DNA from: Bedellia somnulentella
Taxonomy: Eukaryota > Arthropoda > Insecta > Lepidoptera > Bedelliidae
Length of the DNA stretch: 64,000 bases
NCBI GenBank assembly: GCA_963576735.1
Contig: OY755198.1
Coordinates: 1,922,001 to 1,986,000, forward strand
Direction of reading: 5' to 3'
Part shown: piece by piece, positions 1 through 9,703 of the stretch
Layout of the letters: every line of letters begins with the position of its first letter
Position numbering within the stretch: the stretch's first letter is position 1
Made by a program: the position numbers and the translations under genes
The notes under the pieces: generated by a model
What the model saw: only the letters and a program-made list of their open reading frames with translations
Database searches by the model: none
Told to the model about the DNA's origin: nothing

Positions 1-198
1 TTGTTTAGTTTGATGTCCTTTATCGATTTATAATATAAAAAGGGTATGTTATAAAAGCGAGGTCTAGGCCAATTAAATGTATCCTTATATTAATAAAATA
101 TCTTGTTTTATCTCTTGGGACATAGGTACATTCATTTACACAAACTAGGCGCAGAGGTATAGTATACAGCTAGTATAGTATTATATTATCTGTGGTAT

Positions 199-294
199 AC
201 AGGCTCCAATTTCACCACGAGCACAATTTGTCAGTGACATATGTCGAGCTACAATTGTCAAGCAAATTGTGACATATTACAATTTTATGAAATA
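199..294. repeat. Fragment of a short inverted-repeat (MITE-like) element
   Basis: The motif CAGGCTCCAATTTCACCA at about 200 recurs in reverse complement near 27850, next to shared stretches such as ACAATTG and GACATAT. The Helitron at 295-1365 is inserted into it, and similar AT-rich sequence continues to about 1440. Ends and family are unresolved. Confidence 0.35.
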
Positions 295-1365
295 CTAGCT
301 GTTCCCCGCGACTTCGTCCGCGTCAATTTGTGTTTTTAAATAAGAAATAATATATCATAAAGTACTTCTGCGTAAATGATATATTTTTTTGTTTTCCTGT
401 GGCAGAAGAACATACTGATTTTCCCCGCAACCCGATCTTGACAACGCGACGTATAGTTGGTCGTGTGAAAAAAAATCTTAGCTGTAAATATAAAAAAAAC
501 TACTACAAAATGAAAGTATATTGAATTCGTATTAGGTATTACACGATGAGATGTTGAGAGTGTATTTCGGATGTTTATATTTTTACACTTTGATGTATCA
601 TACATCGCAAAAACCAATAATTCACTGATTTCTACAGTTCCGTAAAGAGAAGAGATACCAAGAAAACAGTGAAAGCTAAGTTTAAGTATTTATACAAAAA
701 TGTAAAAGAAATCATACCACGATGTAAAATATATACAGTCGGCGCCATCTAGTGTAAATTCATGACCACAAAAAGAAATATATTTGTTTCAACAACGACT
801 ATACCTCCAAACATAGATAGTACACGAATTTAAATGATGATTTGTTAATCAATATTATATTACTTCCAATTATTCCTTATAAGGCTTAAACATAAGTTTC
901 TGGCGCGGGTCACCTCGCTCGCCGGCCAGCGCAGCGTCTTGTCAAAATTAGGTTGATAAAAAAATGCAAAAAATTAGCAATAATGCATGAATTTCGACCA
1001 AATTTTATTACCATAAAAATGGTTCTAGTGAGTCAATCTTAAAAGCTAGACATACACTTTCGCAGACATTTTTTTAGATCGTTTAAGGAGGAATAATTAT
1101 TCAATACATATTTTTTGAGTAACTTCAACCGTTTACGCAGCGCACACAACGGAAGCTTGCAAATATGAATATTTTTCCCCGTTTTTGCAACATCTTTCGC
1201 TGATTTTTGGCTCTTATTAGTTGTAGCGTAAAGATATATAGCCTAAAGCCTTCCTCAATAAATGGACTATTCAACAAAAAAAGAATTTTTCAATTTGATT
1301 GGGTAGTTCCTGATATCCTAGCGTTCAAACAAACAAACTCTTCAGCTTTATAATATTAGTATAGA
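295..1365 (-). mobile_element. Non-autonomous Helitron
   Basis: On the minus strand the element begins TCTATACTAATATTATAAAG and ends CTAG, with A before the start and T after the end. This is the Helitron signature: insertion between A and T, no target duplication, 5' TC and 3' CTRR. About 12 bases before the end lies a short GC-rich hairpin (CGCG...CGCG), as expected of the Helitron 3' terminus. The 1071-bp body has no Rep or helicase reading frame, so it would depend on an autonomous relative. The same 5' end occurs in the Helitron at 45088. Confidence 0.85.
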
Positions 1366-1925
1366 TTTTCTATAGAAATGCTTACAAACTTGACAGGCAT
1401 TTTGCTACAATTGTATGTATTACAATATTGTGAAACAGTAATTATTATTTTAGTCGACATATTTGTAGAATCGTAGAATCTTGACATGAGATTGAGCACA
1501 TGTCGGATTTGCGAAGGATTTGCGTGACAATGAGAGGTTTTCCTTTTTTTCTTTTTTTCTTCTTCCCTGTTCTCAGGATAGATGGCGCCAGACTTGCTAT
1601 GTTTGTTACTGGTAGGAACGGAACGTCATACCGTTTTTCACACTTGGATGTAATGATATCGTAAAACGGAACGTACATAAAAACGTTCTGATTTGAAAGT
1701 CTAAATAAATATCAGTTTAAGCCAAGATAGCTAAGAAGTAAATAAACAAAGACGGTATTTATATTTAACATTCTTTTTGTTAATTTTACTCGCCAAAAAG
1801 TTACTCTATGGTGAGGTGACACATGTTTTTAAAGTTGACATTGGCGAAATTATTGTGGCAACACGATTGAGGCCACGAAGAAAAAATTTAAGTAAGTACA
1901 ATAATCACTAGAAAACAATTACCCC
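1366..1925. other. AT-rich spacer, nothing recognised
   Basis: AT-rich sequence with a pyrimidine run near 1540-1565. I see no coding, RNA or terminal-repeat signal that I can support. Confidence 0.5.
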
Positions 1926-2294
1926 GTGGTCCCGTGGGAGAGAGGAAGATGCTTAATCTGGGATGCAACGTGTGTCAGCACTTATGCTCCATCCCATCTG
2001 CCCTCGACCACCAGACAAGCAGGTGCTGCTGCAGAGTCGGCTTCAAGGCTTAAGCACGCGAAGTACGAGCCCCTTAAATCTAATTACTTGTTCGTGCCAG
2101 TGGCATTTGAGACATCTGGTGTGTGGGGTTCCGAGGCCATTACATTCATAAGGGACATTGGCAGGAGGCTCCGCGAAAATGGCCATGATGCTCGTGCTGG
2201 TGCTTTCCTGAGTCAAAGACTCTCGGTGGCAATCCAGCGTGGCAATGCGGCGAGCATCATGGGTGCTTTTGCGCATGAGTCTGTTAGTAGATAA
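1926..2294 (+). pseudogene. C-terminal fragment of a retroelement-type protein
   Basis: A 122-residue open frame with no ATG (the first in-frame start-like codon is GTG), ending in TAG. It carries a recognisable block: P-W-E-R-G-R then L-I-W-D-A-T-C-V, APSHLP, a GAAAESA stretch, FVPVAFETSGVWG, and near the end RAGAFLSQRLSVAIQRGNAA. Proteins with this block are common as C-terminal parts of retroelement polyproteins in invertebrates. I recall the pattern but cannot name the clade. The upstream part is missing. The AT-rich 3' sequence continues across the BEL insertion to AATAAA signals near 24580, so BEL landed just downstream of this frame. It may be an exon of a larger gene rather than a simple fragment. 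Confidence 0.5.
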
Positions 2295-2361
2295 CTTATT
2301 TATTAAAGTTTGTTGTTTTACATATTTAGTTACCATTTAACGGTTAATAGTAGTTAGTTAT

Positions 2362-2552
2362 TGTTGCGGATGCCCTATTTGAACTGGAACTGCTGAGGTA
2401 TTAAATAAAACCAAAGTAGTTTGGACTTGATTGAACTTATTTATTAGAAATTGCTTTAAGCTTATATAATAGAATATAAAAACTTCGCTGCCGCGATGTA
2501 CAAAATGTACAGCGCCATCTAGTGAAAAACTATGAAACTAGGGTCTTGAACA
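2362..2552 (-). repeat. BEL/Pao 3' LTR
   Basis: 191 bp, beginning TGTTCAAGACCC and ending CCGCAACA in element orientation (TG...CA ends). It matches 24245-24435 at 190 of 191 positions (AAGC versus TAGC in the GCTTTxAGC stretch), which implies a recent insertion. Confidence 0.93.
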
Positions 2553-2567
2553 TACCGCCCCCTTAGG
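2553..2567 (-). promoter_or_regulatory. Polypurine tract of the BEL element
   Basis: Read on the minus strand, CCTAAGGGGGCGGTA abuts the LTR start. This is the position and composition expected of the plus-strand primer for reverse transcription, and it fixes the element's orientation. Confidence 0.75.
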
Positions 2568-2681
2568 ACATTATTGACAGAATGTCCTAAAAAAGTAACA
2601 TTATACAATTGTATAAACTTAGAATCACTTAGAACAAAAATAAACAATCTGACTTAAACAAAACACTATTCTCTATTTAAC

Positions 2682-5600
2682 ATACATACATACATACATA
2701 TACTCACGCCATTAGTTCCCATTGGGGTAGGCAGAGACTATTGATCGCCACTTCGCACGATCCTGACAAACCTCTCTAGCTTCGTTTACATCCATCAATC
2801 TTTTCATACATGCTCTTTTATTCTTCATACTTCGGACGCCAGCCTTTTTGAGCACACTCTCAATTTGGTCCAAGTGTGTTCTCCGTGGTCGTCCTCTACT
2901 AACATTACCATCCACACTAGCTCTATAGATCCCTTTTACCAATTTTCTATCATCCATCCTCTCTATGTGCCCAAACCATCTCAACATTCCTTTTTCTATC
3001 TTTCTTACAATATCATCTTTCACACCACACTTTTCACGAATAACACTATTTCTCACTCGGTCACATAATCTAACATTACAAATTTTTCTGAGGGACCTCA
3101 TCTCTACTGCATTCACTCTGCTCTCATGCTTCTTCTGCCACACCCAACATTCGCTTCCATACATAAGCGTAGGAACAAGAACAGCATCATGCACAGCCAT
3201 TCGGGCCTTTTCAGACACCGATTGACAGGTCATTAGGCTATTCATTGCTCCATTTACCGCATTACCCTTTTTCACTCTTCTTTCAATATCTTCATCACAT
3301 TTTCCATCCCTTGTAAACAAACTTCCCAGATATACAAACTCCTTCACCTGTTCCACATCCTTACCATCAATCGCAATCACGCATTTTGTCACATCTTCCT
3401 GTCTCTCAAAAACCATCGTTTTGGTCTTATCCACATTCACCCTCATTCCCTTTCTTACAAAAGACTCACATGCAATATTCATCATCTCTTGCAACTCTTC
3501 TGCCGACGATGCAAGTAGCACTTGATCGTCAGCATACAAGAGGCATTTAATGATGAAACCACTCATTCTTAGTCCATAATCACTTTCACGCAACTCTGTC
3601 AAACAGTCATCCATGAACAAATTGAAGAGCCACGGAGAAGCTACACATCCCTGTCGGACACCCCTAGAGATTCCGAACCAGTCAGTGTTTTCCCCGTTTA
3701 CTCTTACACATGCACTAGAATCCTCATAGAGTGATACTAATGCACGTATAAGTTGACTCCCCAAACCGAACTTGGATAACACCTCCCATAAACACTTTCT
3801 TACCACCCTATCATACGCCTTCTCTAAATCAATGAAGGAGCAATACACCTTTTGGTTCTTAGCTAAGAACTTTTCGGTGATGCTCCTTAGAGAGAAGATT
3901 TGATCCATACATCCCATTCCTTTCCTAAATCCCGCTTGCACATCCCATATTTTCTCATCAGTTTCATTCATCACTCTTTCAATCAGTACCTTAGCATACA
4001 ATTTACCAACAATGCTGAGTAAGCTGATGCCGCGGTAGTTTTTAGCCTCTTGGTGTGACCCCTTTCCTTTATATAGAGGCACAATCACCGCCTTGCACCA
4101 GTCTCGTGGAACTTTGCCACTCGACCAGCATTTTTGGAAAAGGAAGTACAACCAAGAAGCCACCAACCCTTTACCAGCCCTCAGCATTTCGATAGTAATC
4201 CTATCATACCCTGCCGCCTTCCCTAATTTCATACTTTTCATTGCTTTCATTATTTCTTCCATACTAATCTCGCTGTCACTAAATTCACCCATCTCCCCGT
4301 TCCAATCAACATTACTGTCGATTGGCGAAGAAATGGATGCATCCTCTTTCTCAAACAGTCCCTCAAAATAATTCTTCCATACCCGTTTCATGCTACTTTC
4401 ATCCGTCGCCAATTCACCCTGTTCATCTCTTATTACACTCACTCTCGTGTTTTGGGAAACTCCCTTTTCTTTCCGGATATACTTCCAGAATAACTTTTGG
4501 TTATTCCGGAAATTATCAGAAAGTTTCCTCTCACACCACTCTTGCAAATCCCGCTTTTTCTTTTCTATTTTCTTCTTTACCTCATTCTTAACTCTCTTAT
4601 ATTCATCTTTACTTTTCTGCACTACATCGTCAGTTACACTCGCATCCATCCGTTTACTAGCTATAATCGCTAGTAAATCTAACCACGCTTTCTTCTTATC
4701 TCCAACCGCCTCTTTCACAACTTTATCCCACCAACTTGTTGGTGGTCTATTTGACCTTTTACACACTCCACATACTTCCGTCGCACATTCAACCATCGTC
4801 GATTTGAGCACATCCCATACTTCTTCTATTTCCATTTCATCCTTCATCTCCACGCAACTTAGTCTATCATCCAATTTCCTCAAGTATTCATCTCTGATAT
4901 TTTCATCTTCTTGCAGTTTTTCTACTTTTATTCTCGCAAAATCCGTTGTTGACACTTTAGGCCTGTGACGCCAACGCGTGCACAGACCCCTTCATCGTGA
5001 TATAACGAGAAAGTGATCTGTGCCAACGTTCGTGCCCCTATAGACCCTGGTGTCAACAACTTTTGCTCTCAGCCTTTCATCAACTATCACAAAATCAATC
5101 ATACTTCTCTCGCTTCCCCTCTGTCTTGTATACATATGGATATCTTTGTGCTTAAACAACGTGTTTGTAACACAAAGATTCCTATCCAAACATACCTCAA
5201 TCAATTTCTCACCATTCTCATTTACCCTTTGATCACCAAACTTTCCTAAAACTCTTTCGCAACCGTTGCGTGACACACCAACCCAGCCATTAAAATCTCC
5301 TAACATTACAAGTCTCTCATTCTGATCACACCCATTCACAACATCGTCTAACAGATTCCAAAACTCCTCCCTCTCGGATAGGGATTTAGACATGTCCGGA
5401 GCGTATACGCAAATTATGCGCATCCGGACTAGTCCCAATTTCACCTTAATCCACAGGAGCCTTGGACTCACACATTCGTAATCTTTCATACACTGAGCCA
5501 TCCTTTCAGATATCAGAAGTCCCACTCCTTGGCTAGCTCGGTCACTGTCAGCGACTCCAGACCAGATTGCTGTAATGTTGCCAAGTTGTGAAACTTCCTT

Positions 5601-6019
5601 TCCCTTACGCTTCGTCTCATTTACACAAAGAAAATCCAGTTTTCTTTCATTCATAATCATACATACTTCATCTAATTTTTCAAACATTCCTCCACATACA
5701 TTCATCGTACTGAAGCGGGTCTCTTTAGCCCACTTTTCGCCCCGTGAGCAACCATGGCGTGATGAGTGGCGAGCTACATCGCCGCCTCCGTGTTTACTAA
5801 AATTTGAACACATATTGGACCCACGAAAAGCAAGGGAAGTAAACTGTCCACCTAGCCAGAGCCCCGCTTGACTAGGTAAGGTTATTTAGTACCCGGAGTG
5901 CACCAAGCTCCGGGACGGCGGCACGCTAGCGACCAGGCTCACCCCTGGCCATGCATCCCTCGGCGCGGCAGACCTTGGATTGGTGTAAGAGCGAAGATGG
6001 AAAAGCCCTAGCCCTAGAA
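2682..6019 (-). mobile_element. RTE-type LINE, near full length
   Basis: About 3.3 kb, the usual RTE length. A GC-rich 5' leader (about 5814-6019) precedes one endonuclease-RT frame. After the frame's stop the 3' end reads GGCGTGAGTATATGTATG and then a (TATG)n tail instead of poly(A), typical of RTE elements. It lies between the BEL 3' end and a second LINE. I could not define a target duplication. Short 3' fragments of the same family occur at 29190, 62530 and 63399. Confidence 0.82.
2712..5813 (-). pseudogene. RTE endonuclease-reverse transcriptase, one in-frame stop
   Basis: A single frame of 1034 codons starting at ATG 5813 and interrupted only by TGA at 4992-4994. N-terminal part: APE-type endonuclease, with MNVCGG, NETKRKG, VMLGDFNGWVG, SMIDFVIVDE and GTDHFLV motifs (Mg-binding and catalytic Asp/His). 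C-terminal part: reverse transcriptase, with LGKAAGYDRI, FIDLEKAYDRV, ISRGVRQGCVASPWLF and the catalytic LLYADDQVLL (YADD at 3525-3536), then a tail with RWFGHIERMD and GRPRR as in RTE proteins. The stop lies just after the endonuclease, at the junction with the RT region. Everything else is open, so inactivation is recent or the stop is tolerated. Target-primed reverse transcription would be its role. Confidence 0.85.
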
Positions 6020-6038
6020 AAATATAAAAATAATTAAC

Positions 6039-7742
6039 TTAAATGTTTTGAAAAAATGAATTGGTAAGTAATCGCTTAATTGCTGAAATGCTGGAGTTAA
6101 ATATGTCGAAATCATTTTGAATTTCATTATATTCCCTAGAAACTCGTATTATAAATGAATTCTGCCTGTAGTTGGTTCTGGCCTGAGGCACATGTAATAA
6201 AGACCGCTGACGTAATGCCATCGGATTTGTACGCAGCTGTACCTTGGACAGTAACTCAGGACAATTAACCGAACCATTTGCTATCTTAGCCAAGTTACAG
6301 ATATCTGAAATGTTACGTCTAACATCGAGTGGGACGAAATGATATTTTTTGCAACGCTCATAGTAGCCTGAAATCGATTGCTTACATTTAAAATCCAGAT
6401 ACCTTAGAAATCTCTTTTGAATGGCTTCTATTCTATTCTTATAAATCTGATACCGCGGGTTCCACACAGAGGAAGCGTACTCGAGATGACTTCGGACGTA
6501 GGCGCAGTATAATATTTTTATAGTTTTAATATCTTGGAAATCAGATGCAGTTCTCATTATAAATCCTAATGTTCTAGACGCTTTGTTCACTATACTGTTG
6601 ATGTGATTATCAAATAAAAGATGGTTATCGACAACAACGCCTAGATCTCTTATAAAGTTTACCTTGGTAAGGGTTCGACCATTTAATGTGTAATTAAACT
6701 GAATGAGTTCTCTCTTTCGGGAAAATGACACACAGTAACATTTAGAAACATTCAGGTCAAGCTTATTTGTGAGACAATAATTTTGGAAACGATCTAAATC
6801 CGACTGTAGGTTGCGGGCGTCACTTATACTTTTAATATATTTTAAAACTTTCATGTCGTCCGCAAACAGAAGTATCTTAGAATGTAAGAAACATTTGTTG
6901 ATGTTGTTAATAACAATAATAAACAACAGTGGTCCCAGTAACGAACCCTGAGGGACACCAGACGGAATACTTGACCAGCTTGACATAAACCCCTGAAGTG
7001 CAACTGCTTGGCTACGATTTCGAATGTATGATTCAAACCATCTCAAAAGGTCGCCATGTATGCCAGATTCAACCAACCTCCTCAGCACAACTTGATGGTC
7101 TATACGATCAAAGCATTTTTGGTAGTCCGTATACACAACATCTACTTGTTCACCATTTTCCATACCTTCACTAATAAAGTCAGTCGCTAGTAGTAGGTTT
7201 GTCGTGGTCGACCGTTTTTTGAGGAAGCCGTGCTGCTCATCATTAAAATCGTTCTGTAATGCTGCGTACAATTGGTCGTAAACTAGTCTCTCGAGCGTTT
7301 TCCCAAAAAGGCATAGCTTAGATATAGGCCTATAATTTTCAACGTGACTTTTATCACCCTTCTTGTGGATTGGTGTTATAAATGCGGACTTCCAAATACT
7401 GGGTACAATACCCTCCGCAAAAGATCGCCTAAAAAGAATGGATAGTGGAGCCGCAATACTTTTAGCACAGTTAATAATAAAGATAGGGGGTATATCATCT
7501 GGGCCTCCGGATTTATAGGGATCCAGGTTTTTTAATATTTTATACACTTCATCGTCAATAACTTCAATGGCAGATATGGTATTACAAGGGCTCATGGTGG
7601 TGTGTTGAAAAGTAGAGCTTGAGTGAGTATCTGAAGCCACGAAATTCGTCTGGAAATACTCTGCAAATAGCTGACTAATTTGTTCACCAATATATGGAGG
7701 CAATATAATTGGGACTACTATAAGGTTGGATATAAACCCCAA
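6039..7742 (-). CDS. LINE reverse transcriptase, 5'-truncated (jockey/CR1-like group)
   Basis: A 567-residue open frame with the RT domain: LDPYKSGGPDDIPP, WKSAFITPIHKKGDKSHVENYRPIS, VYTDYQKCFDRIDH, IPSGVPQGSLLGPLLF, and the catalytic box LLFADD, followed by thumb and C-terminal sequence (DLGVVVDNHLLF, YVRSHLEYASSVWNP). The usual N-terminal APE endonuclease and ORF1 are missing; the frame begins abruptly beside a minisatellite, the normal 5' truncation of a LINE copy. Only about 20 bases separate the stop from the 5' end of the RTE LINE. No internal stop is present. The exact clade (jockey, CR1 or Daphne) is not decided. Confidence 0.8.
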   Translation of the reverse strand: MGFISNLIVVPIILPPYIGEQISQLFAEYFQTNFVASDTHSSSTFQHTTMSPCNTISAIEVIDDEVYKILKNLDPYKSGGPDDIPPIFIINCAKSIAAPLSILFRRSFAEGIVPSIWKSAFITPIHKKGDKSHVENYRPISKLCLFGKTLERLVYDQLYAALQNDFNDEQHGFLKKRSTTTNLLLATDFISEGMENGEQVDVVYTDYQKCFDRIDHQVVLRRLVESGIHGDLLRWFESYIRNRSQAVALQGFMSSWSSIPSGVPQGSLLGPLLFIIVINNINKCFLHSKILLFADDMKVLKYIKSISDARNLQSDLDRFQNYCLTNKLDLNVSKCYCVSFSRKRELIQFNYTLNGRTLTKVNFIRDLGVVVDNHLLFDNHINSIVNKASRTLGFIMRTASDFQDIKTIKILYCAYVRSHLEYASSVWNPRYQIYKNRIEAIQKRFLRYLDFKCKQSISGYYERCKKYHFVPLDVRRNISDICNLAKIANGSVNCPELLSKVQLRTNPMALRQRSLLHVPQARTNYRQNSFIIRVSREYNEIQNDFDIFNSSISAIKRLLTNSFFQNI

Positions 7743-7744
7743 GT

Positions 7745-8262
7745 AGCCTGATCTTAAAATTTGTACTGAATGGGACTGCTATGAGCCTTGCAACAATATC
7801 ACATACAGCCTGACCTAATAACTTGAACTAAATGTGACTGCTATGAGGCTTGCAATAATACCACACGCAGCCTGACCTAATAACTTGAATTAAATTTGAC
7901 TGCTATGAGGCTTGCAACAATACCACATGCAGCCTGACCTAATAACTTGAACTAAATGTGACTGCTATGAGGCTTGCAACAATACCACATGCAGCCTGAC
8001 CTAAGAATTTGAACTAAATGTGACTGCTATGAGGCTTGCAACAATACCACACGCAGCCTGACCTAAGAATTTGCACTGAATGTGACTGCTATGAGGCTTG
8101 CAACAATACCACATGCAGCCTGACCTAGGAATTTGCACTGAATGTGACTGCTATGAGGCTTGCAACAATACCACATGCAGCCTGACCTAAGAATTTGAAC
8201 TAAATGTGACTGCTATGAGGCTTGCAACAATACCACACGCAGCCTGACCTAAGAATTTGAAC
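7745..8262. repeat. 62-bp minisatellite, about 8 copies
   Basis: The unit starts AGCCTGACCTAAGAATTTG and passes through GTGACTGCTATGAGG to GCAACAATACCAC. The first copy (7745) is the most diverged; later ones differ by a few bases. It lies where BEL pol would be expected, and the gag stop codon is created at its edge. Since 62 is not a multiple of three, it is not a protein repeat. Confidence 0.9.
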
Positions 8263-8892
8263 TAACATTCCGTGCAAAATTCACTACTAGGACTATGAGA
8301 ATCATTAGTAACCAATAGCGATTTAGCTTGATCAGTCAGCGGTCGTTTGGAGTCCAAACACTCCAATGCTCTGAACCGGTTTTCTATAAACTCATTGAAC
8401 TGTTTGAGTGTGGGCAATTCATTCGAGTCATTATAAGAAATGTTTAACTCCCAATGTTTACGTGTCTCAGGATCGAGCTTGAACGTAACGATGTGTATTA
8501 TTATAACATCCCATGTACTCACGTTTACATGCAAGTTTTGCAGCGCACTTAAACAATCAGAGGTGTTGTCCAACAGTTCCTTTAACCCCGAAGCAGATTC
8601 AAAATTCAAAAGTCTTTGACCAAACAATCTCTTTAGTACACAATTGGCAAGATAGCGTTTATTGTTATAACGTTTTTCAAGTAGTTCCCAACATGCAGTA
8701 TAATTCGCTTCCGTTATAGTAGTATGCCTAATTAACTGTTCAGCTTCCCCTGTAAGGTGTCCTTTTAGATAATACAATTTTTGCTCGTTATCTAGCGTCT
8801 TATTTTTATCTACAAGCGATATAAACAAGTCCCTAAATGTGGGCCATTCGGAGTATTTTCCAGAAAATATTGGTATTGAAACCTTGGGTAAC
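8262..8892 (-). pseudogene. BEL/Pao gag, central part (DUF1759-like)
   Basis: About 210 residues with the BEL gag pattern: LPKVSIPIFSGKYSEWPTF, then LYYLKGHLTGEAEQLI, WELLEKRYNNKR, and later LKQFNEFIENRFRALE. This matches the DUF1759 capsid-like region of BEL/Pao polyproteins. Its 5' continuation lies at 17970-18328, on the other side of the CACTA element. The frame is continuous across that insertion once one copy of the TTA duplication is discounted. It ends at a stop formed within the adjoining minisatellite, so the nucleocapsid and pol are gone. Confidence 0.85.
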
Positions 8893-8930
8893 TTACCCAA
8901 CAAGCAAAATTATCCTGGAATGCGATTTTG

Positions 8931-9320
8931 TAATGCTATATGGATTTATATAACTCCGAAAATGGTTTTGACGGATGCTACCGCATTTATAACAGCATAA
9001 ATACATGCTGATTTTACTCAAGTAAGTTTAATCTTGTAATTTGTACTTATATCGGTATATAAGATTATATTTCCTGGCAATTATAGGATGGTGACTCCTA
9101 TATGGGCATTAAGCAAGAGCAATTGCACTGAAGCATAATTATTATTACTCCTGTAACCCTGACTTATATGCGTATATAAGATAACGTCTGATGACCATTT
9201 TAATCTTACTAGTTCTATATGAGCACGTACCAGGCATATTTGCACTGAAGAGTAATTGCACTTGTTATTTTTACTTATAAACTCATATAAGCCAATATTT
9301 TATGGCTAATATAAGTGACT
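8931..9320. repeat. CACTA left subterminal repeat region
   Basis: Several variants of ACTTATAT...GTATATAAG and CTCCTATATG(A/G)G occur here (for example near 9048, 9170 and 9280), with GCACTGAAG twice. Related motifs recur inverted at the right end (17280-17400 and 17790-17910). In CACTA elements such motifs bind the accessory protein or transposase. That role is known for the family and is inferred here. Confidence 0.6.
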
Positions 9321-9703
9321 AAAAATTAAATTACTGTAAAATTCATTTAATTTGGTTTGGTTTTACATAAGCTTAGAAGGAAGTTTTAAATTAAATTATT
9401 ATCCACATTTTACAAATATTAAATTAGTAAGATTATAACAGCACTCGGTAGGATAAAATGTTCTCTTTATGGATTTAGTGTATGCCATTTTAATCCTAAA
9501 TATGTTTATATAGGCATTCTACTTGCTCAAGTAATCTCAAACACTCCTGGCTAAAACTCTTAAAAATCCAATTTTGCTCGGTACGACCGATATAGGAAAA
9601 AATACGCTTTATTTAGTTTTGCGAGTTCTATTGTAGGATTTTGTGTCAGCCATTTTGATTGCATACATTTGGTTTTCTTCACAAATATCTAGAAATATTA
9701 AAA

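Noticed and set aside
4093..4968. Plus-strand frames opposite the RTE LINE
   Set aside because: They are antisense shadows of the RT frame, with no domain and Ser/Phe-rich composition.
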